Source: Chryseobacterium lathyri
GTDB taxonomy: Bacteria > Bacteroidota > Bacteroidia > Flavobacteriales > Weeksellaceae
Length of the DNA: 64,000 nt
Assembly: GCF_003290185.1 (NCBI RefSeq)
Contig: NZ_QNFY01000011.1
Location: 1 to 64,000, forward strand
Direction of reading: 5' to 3'
Below the pieces are notes generated by a model. It ran no database searches, was not told the DNA's origin, and saw only the letters and a list, made by a program, of their open reading frames with translations. The translations under genes and the position numbers were made by a program. Shown one piece after another: positions 25,396 through 34,814 of the stretch; the first letter of the stretch is position 1, and the number at the start of each line of letters is the position of its first letter.

Positions 25396-28317
25396 ATGAG
25401 AAAAACTGTTATACCGGTTTTATTAGCTATTTCTTTATCTGCCTACGCACAGGAAACAAAACAGGCAGATACTGCTAAAACAACCAAAATTGAAGAAGTG
25501 GTGGTGACCTCTTTGGGGATTAAAAGGCAGGCTCGCTCCCTTACTTACTCTAGCCAGCAAATAGGAGGAGATGAACTTACAGAAGTAAAAACGCCCAATC
25601 TTTTAAACTCTATTAACGGGAAAGTTTCCAATGTACAGATTAATAAAACCAATGGTGGTGTCGGAGGTTCCGTAAGAATCACCATGAGAGGTGACAAATC
25701 CACAAGAAATAGCCAACCTTTGTATGTTATTGATGGAGTTCCTATCGTCAATAATACAGGTATTACAGGAACAGGAGGTCCAAACGTAGATTATTTTTCA
25801 GGAATGCCAGACACTGGAGATGTTTTAAGCACAATAAATCCTGAAGATATAGAAAGCATCAACTTCTTGAAGGGTGCTTCTGCGGCGGCCTTGTATGGAT
25901 CGCAAGGAAGTAATGGTGCAGTTTTGATTGTGACGAAAAAAGGAGTTGCAGGAAGGAGCAGTATTTCGTTTTCATCCAGCATTACTTTCGATGATGTTTA
26001 CAATTTACCAAAATTACAAAACAGTTATTTACAGTCAACCCCTTATAATGCGGCTACCGGAGCTACAGGTACTTATGATAGCTGGGGCGCAAAAGGAGCT
26101 TCTAAAGACTATGTGAAAAATTTTTTCGATACGGGAATTACAAGGATCAATAGTTTGAGTTTCCAGGCAGGGAATGAAAAAACAACTAATTTTTTCTCAT
26201 TGGGGAGTACTAATAATACCGGTGTAATCCCAACTTCTACATTTGATCAATATAATATTAACTATAGAAATTCCAGTAAATTTCTTAACGATAAATTGAC
26301 ATTGGATGCCAACGTAATGGCTTCTTTGCAGGATTCTAAAAATAGATTAACACCGGGTTCTTACTTCTCGCCAATTAGTAATTTATATTGGTTGCCAAGA
26401 GGAATCGATTTTGATCAATTCAGTGGAGATAACTATACCTATTTTAACAATACCCGTTTTTTACCCGCACAAAACTGGTGGGCAATCAGGCCGGATGGTG
26501 GTTTTGAGGATAGTGAAACCCAAAATCCTTATTGGATTCTCAACAAAAATCCTGTTACGACCAAAAATAAAAACTTCTACGGATCTGCAAGTTTAAGTTA
26601 TGCCTTAAACAGCTGGTTAACTGCAAAATTAAGAGGAAATTATAATTATTATAATTCTGACACACAACGAAATATTTATGCGTTTTCTAATAATACTGTG
26701 AGTGGTATCAATGGAAAATTATCAAAAAACACCATTGAGAAAACCACAACGTATAGTGACTTTATCTTAGCGGGTAGCCCAAAAATCAGTGATAATTTAA
26801 GTTTTGATTTTACGGTTGGAACAAGTATTTCTGATCTTAAATATACAATTACCAATATAGAAAACAACAGATTATTTACTGCCAATCTTTTTACTTTAAA
26901 TAACCTTGCTTGGAATGGGGAGGGGAATGGCTACAAAATTGACACCCCGCATCGACAAGATCAGTCGGTTTTTGCGAGTGCCAATTTTGGATACAAAAGA
27001 TTATTGTATTTAGATCTTACGTATAGAGTCGATTGGTCTTCTACATTATCAAAAGCCCCTAAAAATAATTTTGATTATTATTCCGCAGGTCTTAACTCTA
27101 TTTTAAGCGATGTTTTCAAGCTTCCTGAAGCTATTAACTTTTGGAAAGTAAGAGCATCATACGCAACTGTGGGGAATGCTTTAGATCCTACATCTACCAA
27201 CCCACAACCTATTTTTAATGGTGGTGTAATTACAGGATCTTATAGCTCAGCACCTGTTGATATTGTAAACTTTCCACAATTTGCCTATCTGTTTCCACAA
27301 CCGGAAATGAACAAAACGTTTGAAGCGGGAACAGAATTCAGGTTGTTTAATAATAGATTGAGTTTCGATTTTACGTACTATAATTCAAATGTATCCAATC
27401 AATATCTAAAAAATGTAAGTACAGGAGGCAGTATATATGGTACCAATCTGGCAGGAATTGACATCAGTGCAGGAAAAATTCAGAATACTGGTTTCGAATC
27501 CAGTTTGTCTTACAAAGTATTGGATTCTAAGAAATTTGGTTGGACGGTTGCTGTAAATGCTTCTGCAAATAAAAATAAAATAAAAGAAGTATTCCCAATC
27601 GGTTTCTATACAGGAAGTGGTGATGTAAAACCGTTTTTCTTGACTGGTGGTGGGTACAACGGAATTAAAGTAGGTGGTTCTTTCGGAGATATTTACGGAA
27701 CTGCTTTCTTGAGAGATGCGCAAGGAAGGATTGTAGTTACTGCAGAAGGAGTTCCGCAATTGGCTGCAGACAGACAAACGTATTTAGGGAATCCCAATCC
27801 TAAATTTATGTTAGGTTTTAATAACACATTTAATATTGGGAAAGTAAATATTAATTTCCTGATTGATGGTAAATTCGGGGGTAAAGTACTGGGGATTACA
27901 CAGGCTTTGAATGACAAAAAAGGAGTAAGCCAAGTTTCCGCAGATGCCCGAGACAATGGAGGTGTTTCTATTGCCAATGCAGCCTATGCAAATGGAACGG
28001 CGTACACAGGAAAAACGGATGCAAGAGCATATTATGATGTAGTCGGAGGTTCAGGAGGCATTAATGAAGCGTATATGTATAATGCAACAAATGTAAGATT
28101 AAGACAGGCTTCTATTTCTTATCAATTCAGTATAAACGGTAAATATTTCAAAGATGCAACGCTAAGCTTAATTGGAACCAATTTATTCTTCCTATACAAC
28201 AAAGCGCCATTCGATCCGGAACAGGTATCCGGTGTAAACCCGGGTGGAGTTGGGGTAGATATTCTTGGTATGCCGGTTACCCGTTCGATAGGTTTCTCAG
28301 TAAAAGCAAACTTTTAA
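25396..28317 (+). CDS. SusC/RagA-family TonB-linked outer-membrane transporter
   Basis: 973 residues. A signal peptide ends at AYAQ (about residue 19). The plug domain begins at once with KIEEVVVTSLGIKRQ and contains VRITMRGDKS, QPLYVIDGVPI and NPEDIESINFLKGASAAALYG. A 22-strand barrel follows, ending in VKANF. Most SusC proteins carry an N-terminal carboxypeptidase-D-like regulatory domain of about 80 residues before the plug; none is present here. With SusD (10 nt downstream) it should import oligosaccharides across the outer membrane using TonB. The gene order makes N-glycan fragments the likely substrate. Confidence 0.93.
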   Translation: MRKTVIPVLLAISLSAYAQETKQADTAKTTKIEEVVVTSLGIKRQARSLTYSSQQIGGDELTEVKTPNLLNSINGKVSNVQINKTNGGVGGSVRITMRGDKSTRNSQPLYVIDGVPIVNNTGITGTGGPNVDYFSGMPDTGDVLSTINPEDIESINFLKGASAAALYGSQGSNGAVLIVTKKGVAGRSSISFSSSITFDDVYNLPKLQNSYLQSTPYNAATGATGTYDSWGAKGASKDYVKNFFDTGITRINSLSFQAGNEKTTNFFSLGSTNNTGVIPTSTFDQYNINYRNSSKFLNDKLTLDANVMASLQDSKNRLTPGSYFSPISNLYWLPRGIDFDQFSGDNYTYFNNTRFLPAQNWWAIRPDGGFEDSETQNPYWILNKNPVTTKNKNFYGSASLSYALNSWLTAKLRGNYNYYNSDTQRNIYAFSNNTVSGINGKLSKNTIEKTTTYSDFILAGSPKISDNLSFDFTVGTSISDLKYTITNIENNRLFTANLFTLNNLAWNGEGNGYKIDTPHRQDQSVFASANFGYKRLLYLDLTYRVDWSSTLSKAPKNNFDYYSAGLNSILSDVFKLPEAINFWKVRASYATVGNALDPTSTNPQPIFNGGVITGSYSSAPVDIVNFPQFAYLFPQPEMNKTFEAGTEFRLFNNRLSFDFTYYNSNVSNQYLKNVSTGGSIYGTNLAGIDISAGKIQNTGFESSLSYKVLDSKKFGWTVAVNASANKNKIKEVFPIGFYTGSGDVKPFFLTGGGYNGIKVGGSFGDIYGTAFLRDAQGRIVVTAEGVPQLAADRQTYLGNPNPKFMLGFNNTFNIGKVNINFLIDGKFGGKVLGITQALNDKKGVSQVSADARDNGGVSIANAAYANGTAYTGKTDARAYYDVVGGSGGINEAYMYNATNVRLRQASISYQFSINGKYFKDATLSLIGTNLFFLYNKAPFDPEQVSGVNPGGVGVDILGMPVTRSIGFSVKANF

Positions 28318-28327
28318 TACAATAATA

Positions 28328-29947
28328 ATGAAAAATAAATATTTTAAAATATTAATGTTAGGTACAATAGGACTTTTACCCTTATTAAACTGTACCGGCA
28401 ATTTTGAAGAAATAGATTCTGAATACAATGGGGTTTATGACGAGCAGCTTTTGGCAGATTTCGCGTTGCTTACCAATCCTTTAAGACAGATACAAAGCAA
28501 TTTGCAAAATCCTCAAAACTGGATTTATCAATTGCAAACTAATTTAAATGCAGATATGTACAGTGGTTTTTTCAGTACAGCAACCCGTTATAATGGAGGA
28601 ATAAACAATACCACATATTTTATGATGGATGGCTGGAACGAAAGAATTATGCTCAATCAATTGGAAGATGTTAATCAGCAATACAAAAATTTCAAATTAA
28701 ATGCTCCGAAATATTATCCGGGAATAGATTTTTCTCAATCTTTAGCAGTTCTTAATATTTCAAGAATTTTGGCAGCACAAAAAGTTTCAGATGCTCACGG
28801 GCCGGTAATTTACAGCAAATTTGAAACACCCGGAGCTAATGGTATTACAGATTTTGACTCTCAACAAGATGCCTATAATCATTTCGTTACCGATCTTAAT
28901 GCAGCGATTGTTGCATTACAAAAACCAATTGGAGTAGAAGATAAAGCGGTAATTTCTAAATCAGACCTGGTTTTTGGAGGGAATACTGCTAATTGGGCAA
29001 AGCTGGCCAACTCTCTGAAACTGAGATATGCCATCAGAATCAGCTATGCAGATCCTGCAAAAGCAAAACAATATGCAGAAGAAGCACTTGCCTCATCTGC
29101 TGGATTAATCGATGATACTTCAGAAAATGCTTTGGTTTCTTATGGAAAGGCTTCTCCATTGTTTGATATTATTTATTCTTGGGGTGATTGTAAAATCGGA
29201 GCTCCTCTGATGGCATACATGAATGGTTATAATGATCCGAGAATTTCCTTATATGCACAGCCTGCAACCGATGCTGGTGTATTAAACCAATATGTGGGAG
29301 TAAGGCAAGGTGTGGATTTGAGTCCGGGTTACGGAAGCTACTCAAAGGCAGCTGCGATCTCTGCTAATGGAGATTACTTTTCTGGCTCCAATGGTAAAAA
29401 CAAAATTTTTACTGCTGCTGAAGCATGGTTCTTAAAAGCAGAAGCTGCTATAAGAGGCTATGCAGGTGCTGGTGATGCAGGAACCAATTATAACAAAGGA
29501 ATTTCTGTATCTTTAGAAGAGTGGGGAAAGGCTGGAGGCTATGATGCCTATGTAAATAATTCTACCTCTACAGAAGCCCCTTATATAGATCCCAAAAATC
29601 ATTCTAATGATATTTTGGCGGGAAACCCACAGCTAAGTACTATTACCATAAAATGGAATGCCACAGATTCTTTTGAAAGAAAATTAGAAAGAATTATGAC
29701 CCAGAAATGGATTGCGCTTTATCCTGATGGTGCAGAAGCATGGGCAGAACAAAGAAGAACGGGCTATCCAATCATCTTCAAAAATGTATTGAATGATAGC
29801 CAGGGAACGATAAGCACTGATGCTATGATCAGAAGAATCCCTATCCCATCAAAATACCGTAACAGTACTTTGAACTATGCACAAGCTGTCCAATTACTGG
29901 GAGGCCCCGATACAGGTGGAACCAGGTTATGGTGGGATAAAAAATAA
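28328..29947 (+). CDS. SusD/RagB-family surface glycan-binding lipoprotein
   Basis: 539 residues. A lipobox LLNC (C22) predicts surface lipoprotein export. The pattern matches the SusD-like_2 subgroup: ANWAKLANSLKLRYAIRISY in the middle TPR-like region and WIALYPDGAEAWAEQRRTGYP near the C-terminus. It caps the SusC barrel and captures the glycan before import. Its pairing with SusC and the downstream mannosidases points to high-mannose glycans, but ligand residues cannot be read from sequence alone. Confidence 0.92.
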   Translation: MKNKYFKILMLGTIGLLPLLNCTGNFEEIDSEYNGVYDEQLLADFALLTNPLRQIQSNLQNPQNWIYQLQTNLNADMYSGFFSTATRYNGGINNTTYFMMDGWNERIMLNQLEDVNQQYKNFKLNAPKYYPGIDFSQSLAVLNISRILAAQKVSDAHGPVIYSKFETPGANGITDFDSQQDAYNHFVTDLNAAIVALQKPIGVEDKAVISKSDLVFGGNTANWAKLANSLKLRYAIRISYADPAKAKQYAEEALASSAGLIDDTSENALVSYGKASPLFDIIYSWGDCKIGAPLMAYMNGYNDPRISLYAQPATDAGVLNQYVGVRQGVDLSPGYGSYSKAAAISANGDYFSGSNGKNKIFTAAEAWFLKAEAAIRGYAGAGDAGTNYNKGISVSLEEWGKAGGYDAYVNNSTSTEAPYIDPKNHSNDILAGNPQLSTITIKWNATDSFERKLERIMTQKWIALYPDGAEAWAEQRRTGYPIIFKNVLNDSQGTISTDAMIRRIPIPSKYRNSTLNYAQAVQLLGGPDTGGTRLWWDKK

Positions 29948-29976
29948 TAATTTTAAGCAGATCAATTATAAAGATA

Positions 29977-30109
29977 AAGAGGCCGTCTCAAAAGTTAGAT
30001 TTAATTTTTTCATTTCGGCAGGAGAAATATCGGATAAACACTTGTTTTAAAGATTCTTCAATTTTAGTTTCGTTTCAATTCGGAATGATGCTTTTGAGAG
30101 GCCTTCTTT
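29977..30109. repeat. Putative MITE-like intergenic element with long inverted ends
   Basis: AAGAGGCCGTCTCAAAAG (29977-29994) pairs with CTTTTGAGAGGCCTTCTTTT (30091-30110) with one extra base, enclosing about 96 nt. The interior includes AAAGATTCTTCAATTTTAG and TTCAATTCGGAATGATG, like intergenic repeats I recall from Chryseobacterium. It has no coding capacity. It could act as a large hairpin terminator between susD and the MFS gene, or be a non-autonomous mobile relic. Confidence 0.5.
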
Positions 30110-30130
30110 TCTTTACTATTTTATTTGAAT

Positions 30131-31417
30131 ATGGGAAACAATAAGTCTGAAACTCGCTCAGTAAAACCGATCCTCTGGATCTCTACATTATATTTTGCAA
30201 TGGGAATACCCTTTGTGACCATTAATGCGGTTTCCGGAATTATGTACAAGGATATGGGTGTTTCAGATTCCAAGATTACATTCTGGACAGCGCTTATTAT
30301 GTTTTCCTGGACATTAAAACCTCTATGGAGTCCTTTTCTTGAGATCTATAAAACAAAAAAGTTCTTTGTTGTTGCAACTCAGTTTGCCATAGGAATTCTG
30401 TTTGCTTTGGTGGCATTAACGCTTCCTCTGCCGGATTTTTTCAAATATAGTATTGCTCTTTTTGCGGTCGTTGCATTCTGCGGAGCCACACATGACATAG
30501 CTGCAGACGGGACCTATATCAATTTTTTAACGAACAAAGAGCAAGCAAAATATATCGGATGGCAGGGCGCTTTTTACAATCTGGCCAAAATCATAAGCAG
30601 CGGAGTTCTGGTTTATTTCGCGGGAGTTTTGGAGAAAACCAAAGGAGTCACCAATGCCTGGATGATCATCATGGGAATTTATGGTCTTTTGTTTTTTGCC
30701 CTGGCTTTGTACCATTATGCTGTTTTACCGAAAGAAAATAAGCAGGAAAAAGAAACCAGAAAAGCAGGAAATGTCCGTAAAGAGCTTTTGGAGGTGATCA
30801 TCTCTTTCTTCAAAAAGAAAAATATCATGTGGGCGGTACTGTTTATTATCCTGTATCGTTTTGCAGAAGGATTTGCGATAAAAATCGCTCCCCTGTTTTT
30901 CAAAGCTCCGAGAACTTCAGGAGGTCTTGGATTATCCACATCGGATATTGGGCTTATTTATGGGACCTATGGTTCAGCAGCCTTTATTTTGGGATCTGTG
31001 TTGGCAGGCTACTTTATTGCTGCCAGAGGATTGAAAAAATCTTTAATCTGGTTATGCTCAGCCTTTAATATTCCATTTATAGTTTATGCACTACTGGCCT
31101 ATTTCCAGCCGGCAGAACTTCTTCCGGTAGGAATTGCAGTTGTAGTCGAATATTTTGGCTACGGATTCGGTTTTGTAGGACTCATGCTTTACATCATGCA
31201 GCAGATCGCACCAGGTGAACATAAAACGGCTCACTATGCTTTTGCAACCGGGATTATGAATCTTGGGGTAATGATTCCCGGAATGTTCAGCGGGATGATC
31301 AGTGATTGGGTAGGTTACAAAATGTTTTTTATCTGGGTACTTATTGCTACCATACCTGCTTTTGTCGTGACCCTTCTGGTTCCGTTTTCATATCCTGAAA
31401 AACTAAAAGAACACTAA
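30131..31417 (+). CDS. MFS sugar transporter (AmpG/SLC33-like)
   Basis: 428 residues from the ATG at 30131; an in-frame TTG at 30125 is less likely. It has about 12 hydrophobic segments, starting with ILWISTLYFAMGIPFVTI. It contains FCGATHDIAADGTYINFL, a motif seen in AmpG-like MFS permeases, and the fold repeats after the central loop. It should carry small sugars through the inner membrane. Its position between SusD and the GH130 gene suggests Man-GlcNAc or mannose as cargo; this is inferred. Confidence 0.83.
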   Translation: MGNNKSETRSVKPILWISTLYFAMGIPFVTINAVSGIMYKDMGVSDSKITFWTALIMFSWTLKPLWSPFLEIYKTKKFFVVATQFAIGILFALVALTLPLPDFFKYSIALFAVVAFCGATHDIAADGTYINFLTNKEQAKYIGWQGAFYNLAKIISSGVLVYFAGVLEKTKGVTNAWMIIMGIYGLLFFALALYHYAVLPKENKQEKETRKAGNVRKELLEVIISFFKKKNIMWAVLFIILYRFAEGFAIKIAPLFFKAPRTSGGLGLSTSDIGLIYGTYGSAAFILGSVLAGYFIAARGLKKSLIWLCSAFNIPFIVYALLAYFQPAELLPVGIAVVVEYFGYGFGFVGLMLYIMQQIAPGEHKTAHYAFATGIMNLGVMIPGMFSGMISDWVGYKMFFIWVLIATIPAFVVTLLVPFSYPEKLKEH

Positions 31418-31460
31418 ATCATTTTATTAAATACATTAAATAAAAAAGTAAAAATACTTT

Positions 31461-32432
31461 ATGACATTTCAACCAGCAAAGATCCCTTGGCAGGATCGTC
31501 CGGAAGAGAGCCGGGATATCATGTGGCGTTACTCTGCAAATCCGATTATCAACAGATATGCAATACCTACGTCCAACAGCATTTTTAACAGTGCGGTGGT
31601 TCCTTTTGAAGATGGATTCGCAGGAGTTTTCCGTTGCGATAACAAAGCAGTGCAGATGAATATTTTTGCAGGTTTCAGTAAAGATGGGATCAATTGGGAG
31701 ATCAATCATGACCCGATTGATATGAAAGCCGGAAATACAGAAATGATAGAATCGGATTATAAATATGATCCCCGTGTTGCCTTTATAGAAGACCGATACT
31801 GGATCACGTGGTGTAACGGATACCATGGACCTACTATAGGAATTGCCTATACTTTTGATTTTAAAGAATTCTTTCAGTGTGAAAATGCATTCCTTCCCTT
31901 CAACAGAAACGGGGTTCTTTTCCCTGAGAAAATAAACGGTAAATATGCCATGCTGAGCAGACCGAGCGATAACGGGCATACGCCTTTCGGAGATATCTAC
32001 ATCAGCTACAGCCCGGATATGAAATACTGGGGCGAGCACCGTTGCGTGATGAAAGTAGCACCGTTTGAAGACAGTGCATGGCAATGTACAAAAATAGGGG
32101 CAGGACCTGTTCCGATTAAAACGGATGAAGGGTGGCTGCTTTTTTATCACGGAGTGATCAATACCTGCAGAGGGTTCCGTTATTCTATGGGAGCATCACT
32201 GCTTGACCTTGAAGATCCGTCAAAAGTATTGTACAGAACGAAGCCTTATTTACTGGCTCCGGCAGAATTGTATGAACTTACGGGAGATATTCCGAATGTG
32301 GTTTTCCCGTGTGCTGCCCTTTCAGAAGGAGATAAGGTAACTGTATATTATGGAGCCGCGGATACCGTTGTGGCCATTGCGTTTGGATATATTTCTGAAA
32401 TTATTGATTTTATGAAAAAGAATTCGCTGTAA
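31461..32432 (+). CDS. GH130 beta-1,4-mannosyl-GlcNAc phosphorylase
   Basis: 323 residues with no signal peptide, so cytoplasmic. The five-bladed propeller shows [20 protein letters not shown], with the catalytic Asp in [21 protein letters not shown], then [19 protein letters not shown] and LLFYHGV. Length and motifs fit GH130 subfamily 2, whose Bacteroidota members phosphorolyse beta-1,4-Man-GlcNAc to mannose-1-phosphate and GlcNAc. This is the expected final core disaccharide after endoglycosidase and alpha-mannosidase action. Other GH130 activities (mannosylglucose, mannobiose) cannot be excluded from sequence. Confidence 0.87.
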   Translation: MTFQPAKIPWQDRPEESRDIMWRYSANPIINRYAIPTSNSIFNSAVVPFEDGFAGVFRCDNKAVQMNIFAGFSKDGINWEINHDPIDMKAGNTEMIESDYKYDPRVAFIEDRYWITWCNGYHGPTIGIAYTFDFKEFFQCENAFLPFNRNGVLFPEKINGKYAMLSRPSDNGHTPFGDIYISYSPDMKYWGEHRCVMKVAPFEDSAWQCTKIGAGPVPIKTDEGWLLFYHGVINTCRGFRYSMGASLLDLEDPSKVLYRTKPYLLAPAELYELTGDIPNVVFPCAALSEGDKVTVYYGAADTVVAIAFGYISEIIDFMKKNSL

Positions 32433-32544
32433 GCGGATTCAAAATATAAATAATATACCGGTCACTGCTTGTTGAAATCATTGTTTCGGTTTTTATATTG
32501 TTAAATAAACTCCTATCTTGAGAAATTTTTAAGATTTCCCTATT

Positions 32545-34785
32545 ATGATTATGAAAAAAGAACTGCTTATATTTTTATCAATGATCCTGTTTTCTCATGT
32601 GGGAAATGCCCAGCAACGGAAGGATGATGTTCTTTCATGGGTAGATCCTTTCATCGGAACAGGAGGACACGGCCATACATTTCCCGGAGCGACTACACCT
32701 TTTGGAATGATCCAGCTCAGTCCGGATCAGAATACTAAAAGCGGCGATTGGGACTGGTGTTCGGGATACCATTACAGCAGTAAAACCATTATGGGATTCA
32801 GTCATAATCATCTCAGCGGAACAGGTTGGGCAGATCTTGGAGATATTTTAGTGATGCCAACCGTCGGGAAAATAAAGATGCTTCCAGGTTCTGAGGACAA
32901 ACCGGAAAGTGGCTACCGGTCGACATTCAGTCACGACAAAGAAACGGCTTCACCGGGATATTATTCCGTGATGTTGGACAGCTACGGAATTAAAGCCGAG
33001 CTGACCGCTTCTCCGAGAGTAGGTTTCCATAAATATACCTTCCCAAAGAGTGAAGAATCTAATGTCATCATTGATCCTACCAATAAAATTTTCGGGAATA
33101 TTTACCATACGCTGGTAAGCATAGAAGGAAACAATAAGATCAAAGGATACTGCTACAGCAACGGCTGGGGCGGAAAACGTTTTGCTTATTTCGTGATGGA
33201 ATTTTCAAAACCTTTTAAATCCTATGGAACCTATTCTGAAGGAAAAATAAAAGAGAACGAAAAAATAGCGCTTGCTAAAGATGCCAAAGCTTTCGTGAGA
33301 TTTTCTACCCAGGAAAATGAAAGTATAGAGGTTAAAGTCTCCTTATCTCCTGTAAGTACGGAAGGTGCTCAGGAAAACTTTGATGCCGAAGCTAAGAACG
33401 TAGATTTTGCAAAAGCTAAAGAAACGGCTCAGAACACCTGGAGAGATCTAATCAACAGATTCCAGGTGACCGGTGGTACGGACGACCAGAGAAAAATCTT
33501 CTATACCGGAGTGTATCATACATTCATCGCTCCTAATCTGTATATGGATACCAATGGAGATTATGTTGCTGCACAGGAAAATATGAATACTAAATGGTTT
33601 ACTAACTACAGCACCTATTCCTATTGGGACGGCTTCAGAGCAACCCATCCTTTGCTGACCATTATGGATCAGAAACATACAAAAGAATTTGCCAACTCGC
33701 TGATCAGCAGATACACAGACCGTAAAGATCACATGCCAATCTGGGAACTTTGTGGTTACGATAATTTTTGCATGCTTGGTTATCACAGTGTATCCGTAAT
33801 CTGGGATGCTATTTCCAAAGGCGTACCGGGTATTGATCAGGAAAAAGCATTTGCAGCAATGAAAGATGCGTCTTTAACGGATAAAATGAGCAGCAGCGAT
33901 GGCGGTGGCGGCCTTAATGATTATATCAAATTAGGGTACACACCATCTGAAAACGGGGCTTCAGTCTCTGCAACGCTGGAATATGCGTATGATGACTGGT
34001 GCATTCAGCAGCTTGCCGAGAAATTGGGTAAAAAAGAAGAGGCAGAAGTTTATAAGAAACGTTCTATGAATTTCCTGAATACATTCAACAAAGAAAACAA
34101 CCATTTCTGGCCAAAGCAGAAAAACGGAGAATTCCTACCGGACTTTACCTTAAACGACTGGAAAAAACTGCAGCCACACTGGGTTTCCGGGAATATATGG
34201 GCGTATGATTTCTTCGTTCCTCACCAGATTGATGAAATGATGAATCTATATGGAGGTAAAAAAGGATTTGAAGAAAAACTGGACAAAACCTTTACCGAAG
34301 AACTTAAAATGATCGGTGAGCAGCATGTAGATATTTCAGGATTCATTGGTTCTCTGGGATTTGGTGATGAGCCGGGACACCATGTTCCATACCTGTACAA
34401 CTATGCGGGAGCTCCTTACAAAACCCAGAAAATGGTCAAATTCATCCGTGATAATATGTATGCGGCAAAACCGGACGGGATTGTCAATAACGAAGACTGC
34501 GGCCAGATGTCTGCATGGTATATTTTCTCATCATTAGGATTCTATCCTGTAACTCCAGGAAAACCAGTATACGCAATCGGGGCGCCACAGTTTCCGAAAG
34601 CATCTTTAAAGCTGGAAAATGGAAAAACCTTCACGGTGATTGCGGATAAAATTTCCGATAAAAACATCTACGTTCAGAAAATGTTCCTGAATGGGAAAGA
34701 ATTCAAAAGCTGGGAAATCAATCACAGCGACATTATGAATGGTGGCGAGTTGAAATTTGTAATGGGAAGCAAGCCTGTAAAATAG
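32545..34785 (+). CDS. GH92 alpha-mannosidase, first copy
   Basis: 746 residues with a Sec signal peptide (ends near GNAQ), so periplasmic. The N-terminal beta-domain starts VDPFIGTGGHGHTFPGATTP. The catalytic (alpha/alpha)6 domain carries FGDEPGHHVPYLYNYAGAPY and NNEDCGQMSAWYIFSSLGF, with the acidic residues of the inverting mechanism in the latter. GH92 enzymes are calcium-dependent exo-alpha-mannosidases that trim N-glycan arms. The PGHH segment differs from PIQH in the second copy, so the two probably cut different linkages. A ~110-nt spacer separates it from GH130. Confidence 0.92.
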   Translation: MIMKKELLIFLSMILFSHVGNAQQRKDDVLSWVDPFIGTGGHGHTFPGATTPFGMIQLSPDQNTKSGDWDWCSGYHYSSKTIMGFSHNHLSGTGWADLGDILVMPTVGKIKMLPGSEDKPESGYRSTFSHDKETASPGYYSVMLDSYGIKAELTASPRVGFHKYTFPKSEESNVIIDPTNKIFGNIYHTLVSIEGNNKIKGYCYSNGWGGKRFAYFVMEFSKPFKSYGTYSEGKIKENEKIALAKDAKAFVRFSTQENESIEVKVSLSPVSTEGAQENFDAEAKNVDFAKAKETAQNTWRDLINRFQVTGGTDDQRKIFYTGVYHTFIAPNLYMDTNGDYVAAQENMNTKWFTNYSTYSYWDGFRATHPLLTIMDQKHTKEFANSLISRYTDRKDHMPIWELCGYDNFCMLGYHSVSVIWDAISKGVPGIDQEKAFAAMKDASLTDKMSSSDGGGGLNDYIKLGYTPSENGASVSATLEYAYDDWCIQQLAEKLGKKEEAEVYKKRSMNFLNTFNKENNHFWPKQKNGEFLPDFTLNDWKKLQPHWVSGNIWAYDFFVPHQIDEMMNLYGGKKGFEEKLDKTFTEELKMIGEQHVDISGFIGSLGFGDEPGHHVPYLYNYAGAPYKTQKMVKFIRDNMYAAKPDGIVNNEDCGQMSAWYIFSSLGFYPVTPGKPVYAIGAPQFPKASLKLENGKTFTVIADKISDKNIYVQKMFLNGKEFKSWEINHSDIMNGGELKFVMGSKPVK

Positions 34786-34814
34786 ATCAAACAATAACGA
34801 AATATAAAAGTATA

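Noticed and set aside
29948-30130. Insertion sequence near the glycan locus
   Set aside because: No transposase reading frame is present; only inverted ends and noncoding sequence remain.
31419-32150. 243-residue ORF on the minus strand
   Set aside because: It is fully antisense to the GH130 gene, has no domain, signal or promoter, and its residues (many Phe, His, Arg) look like a shadow frame.
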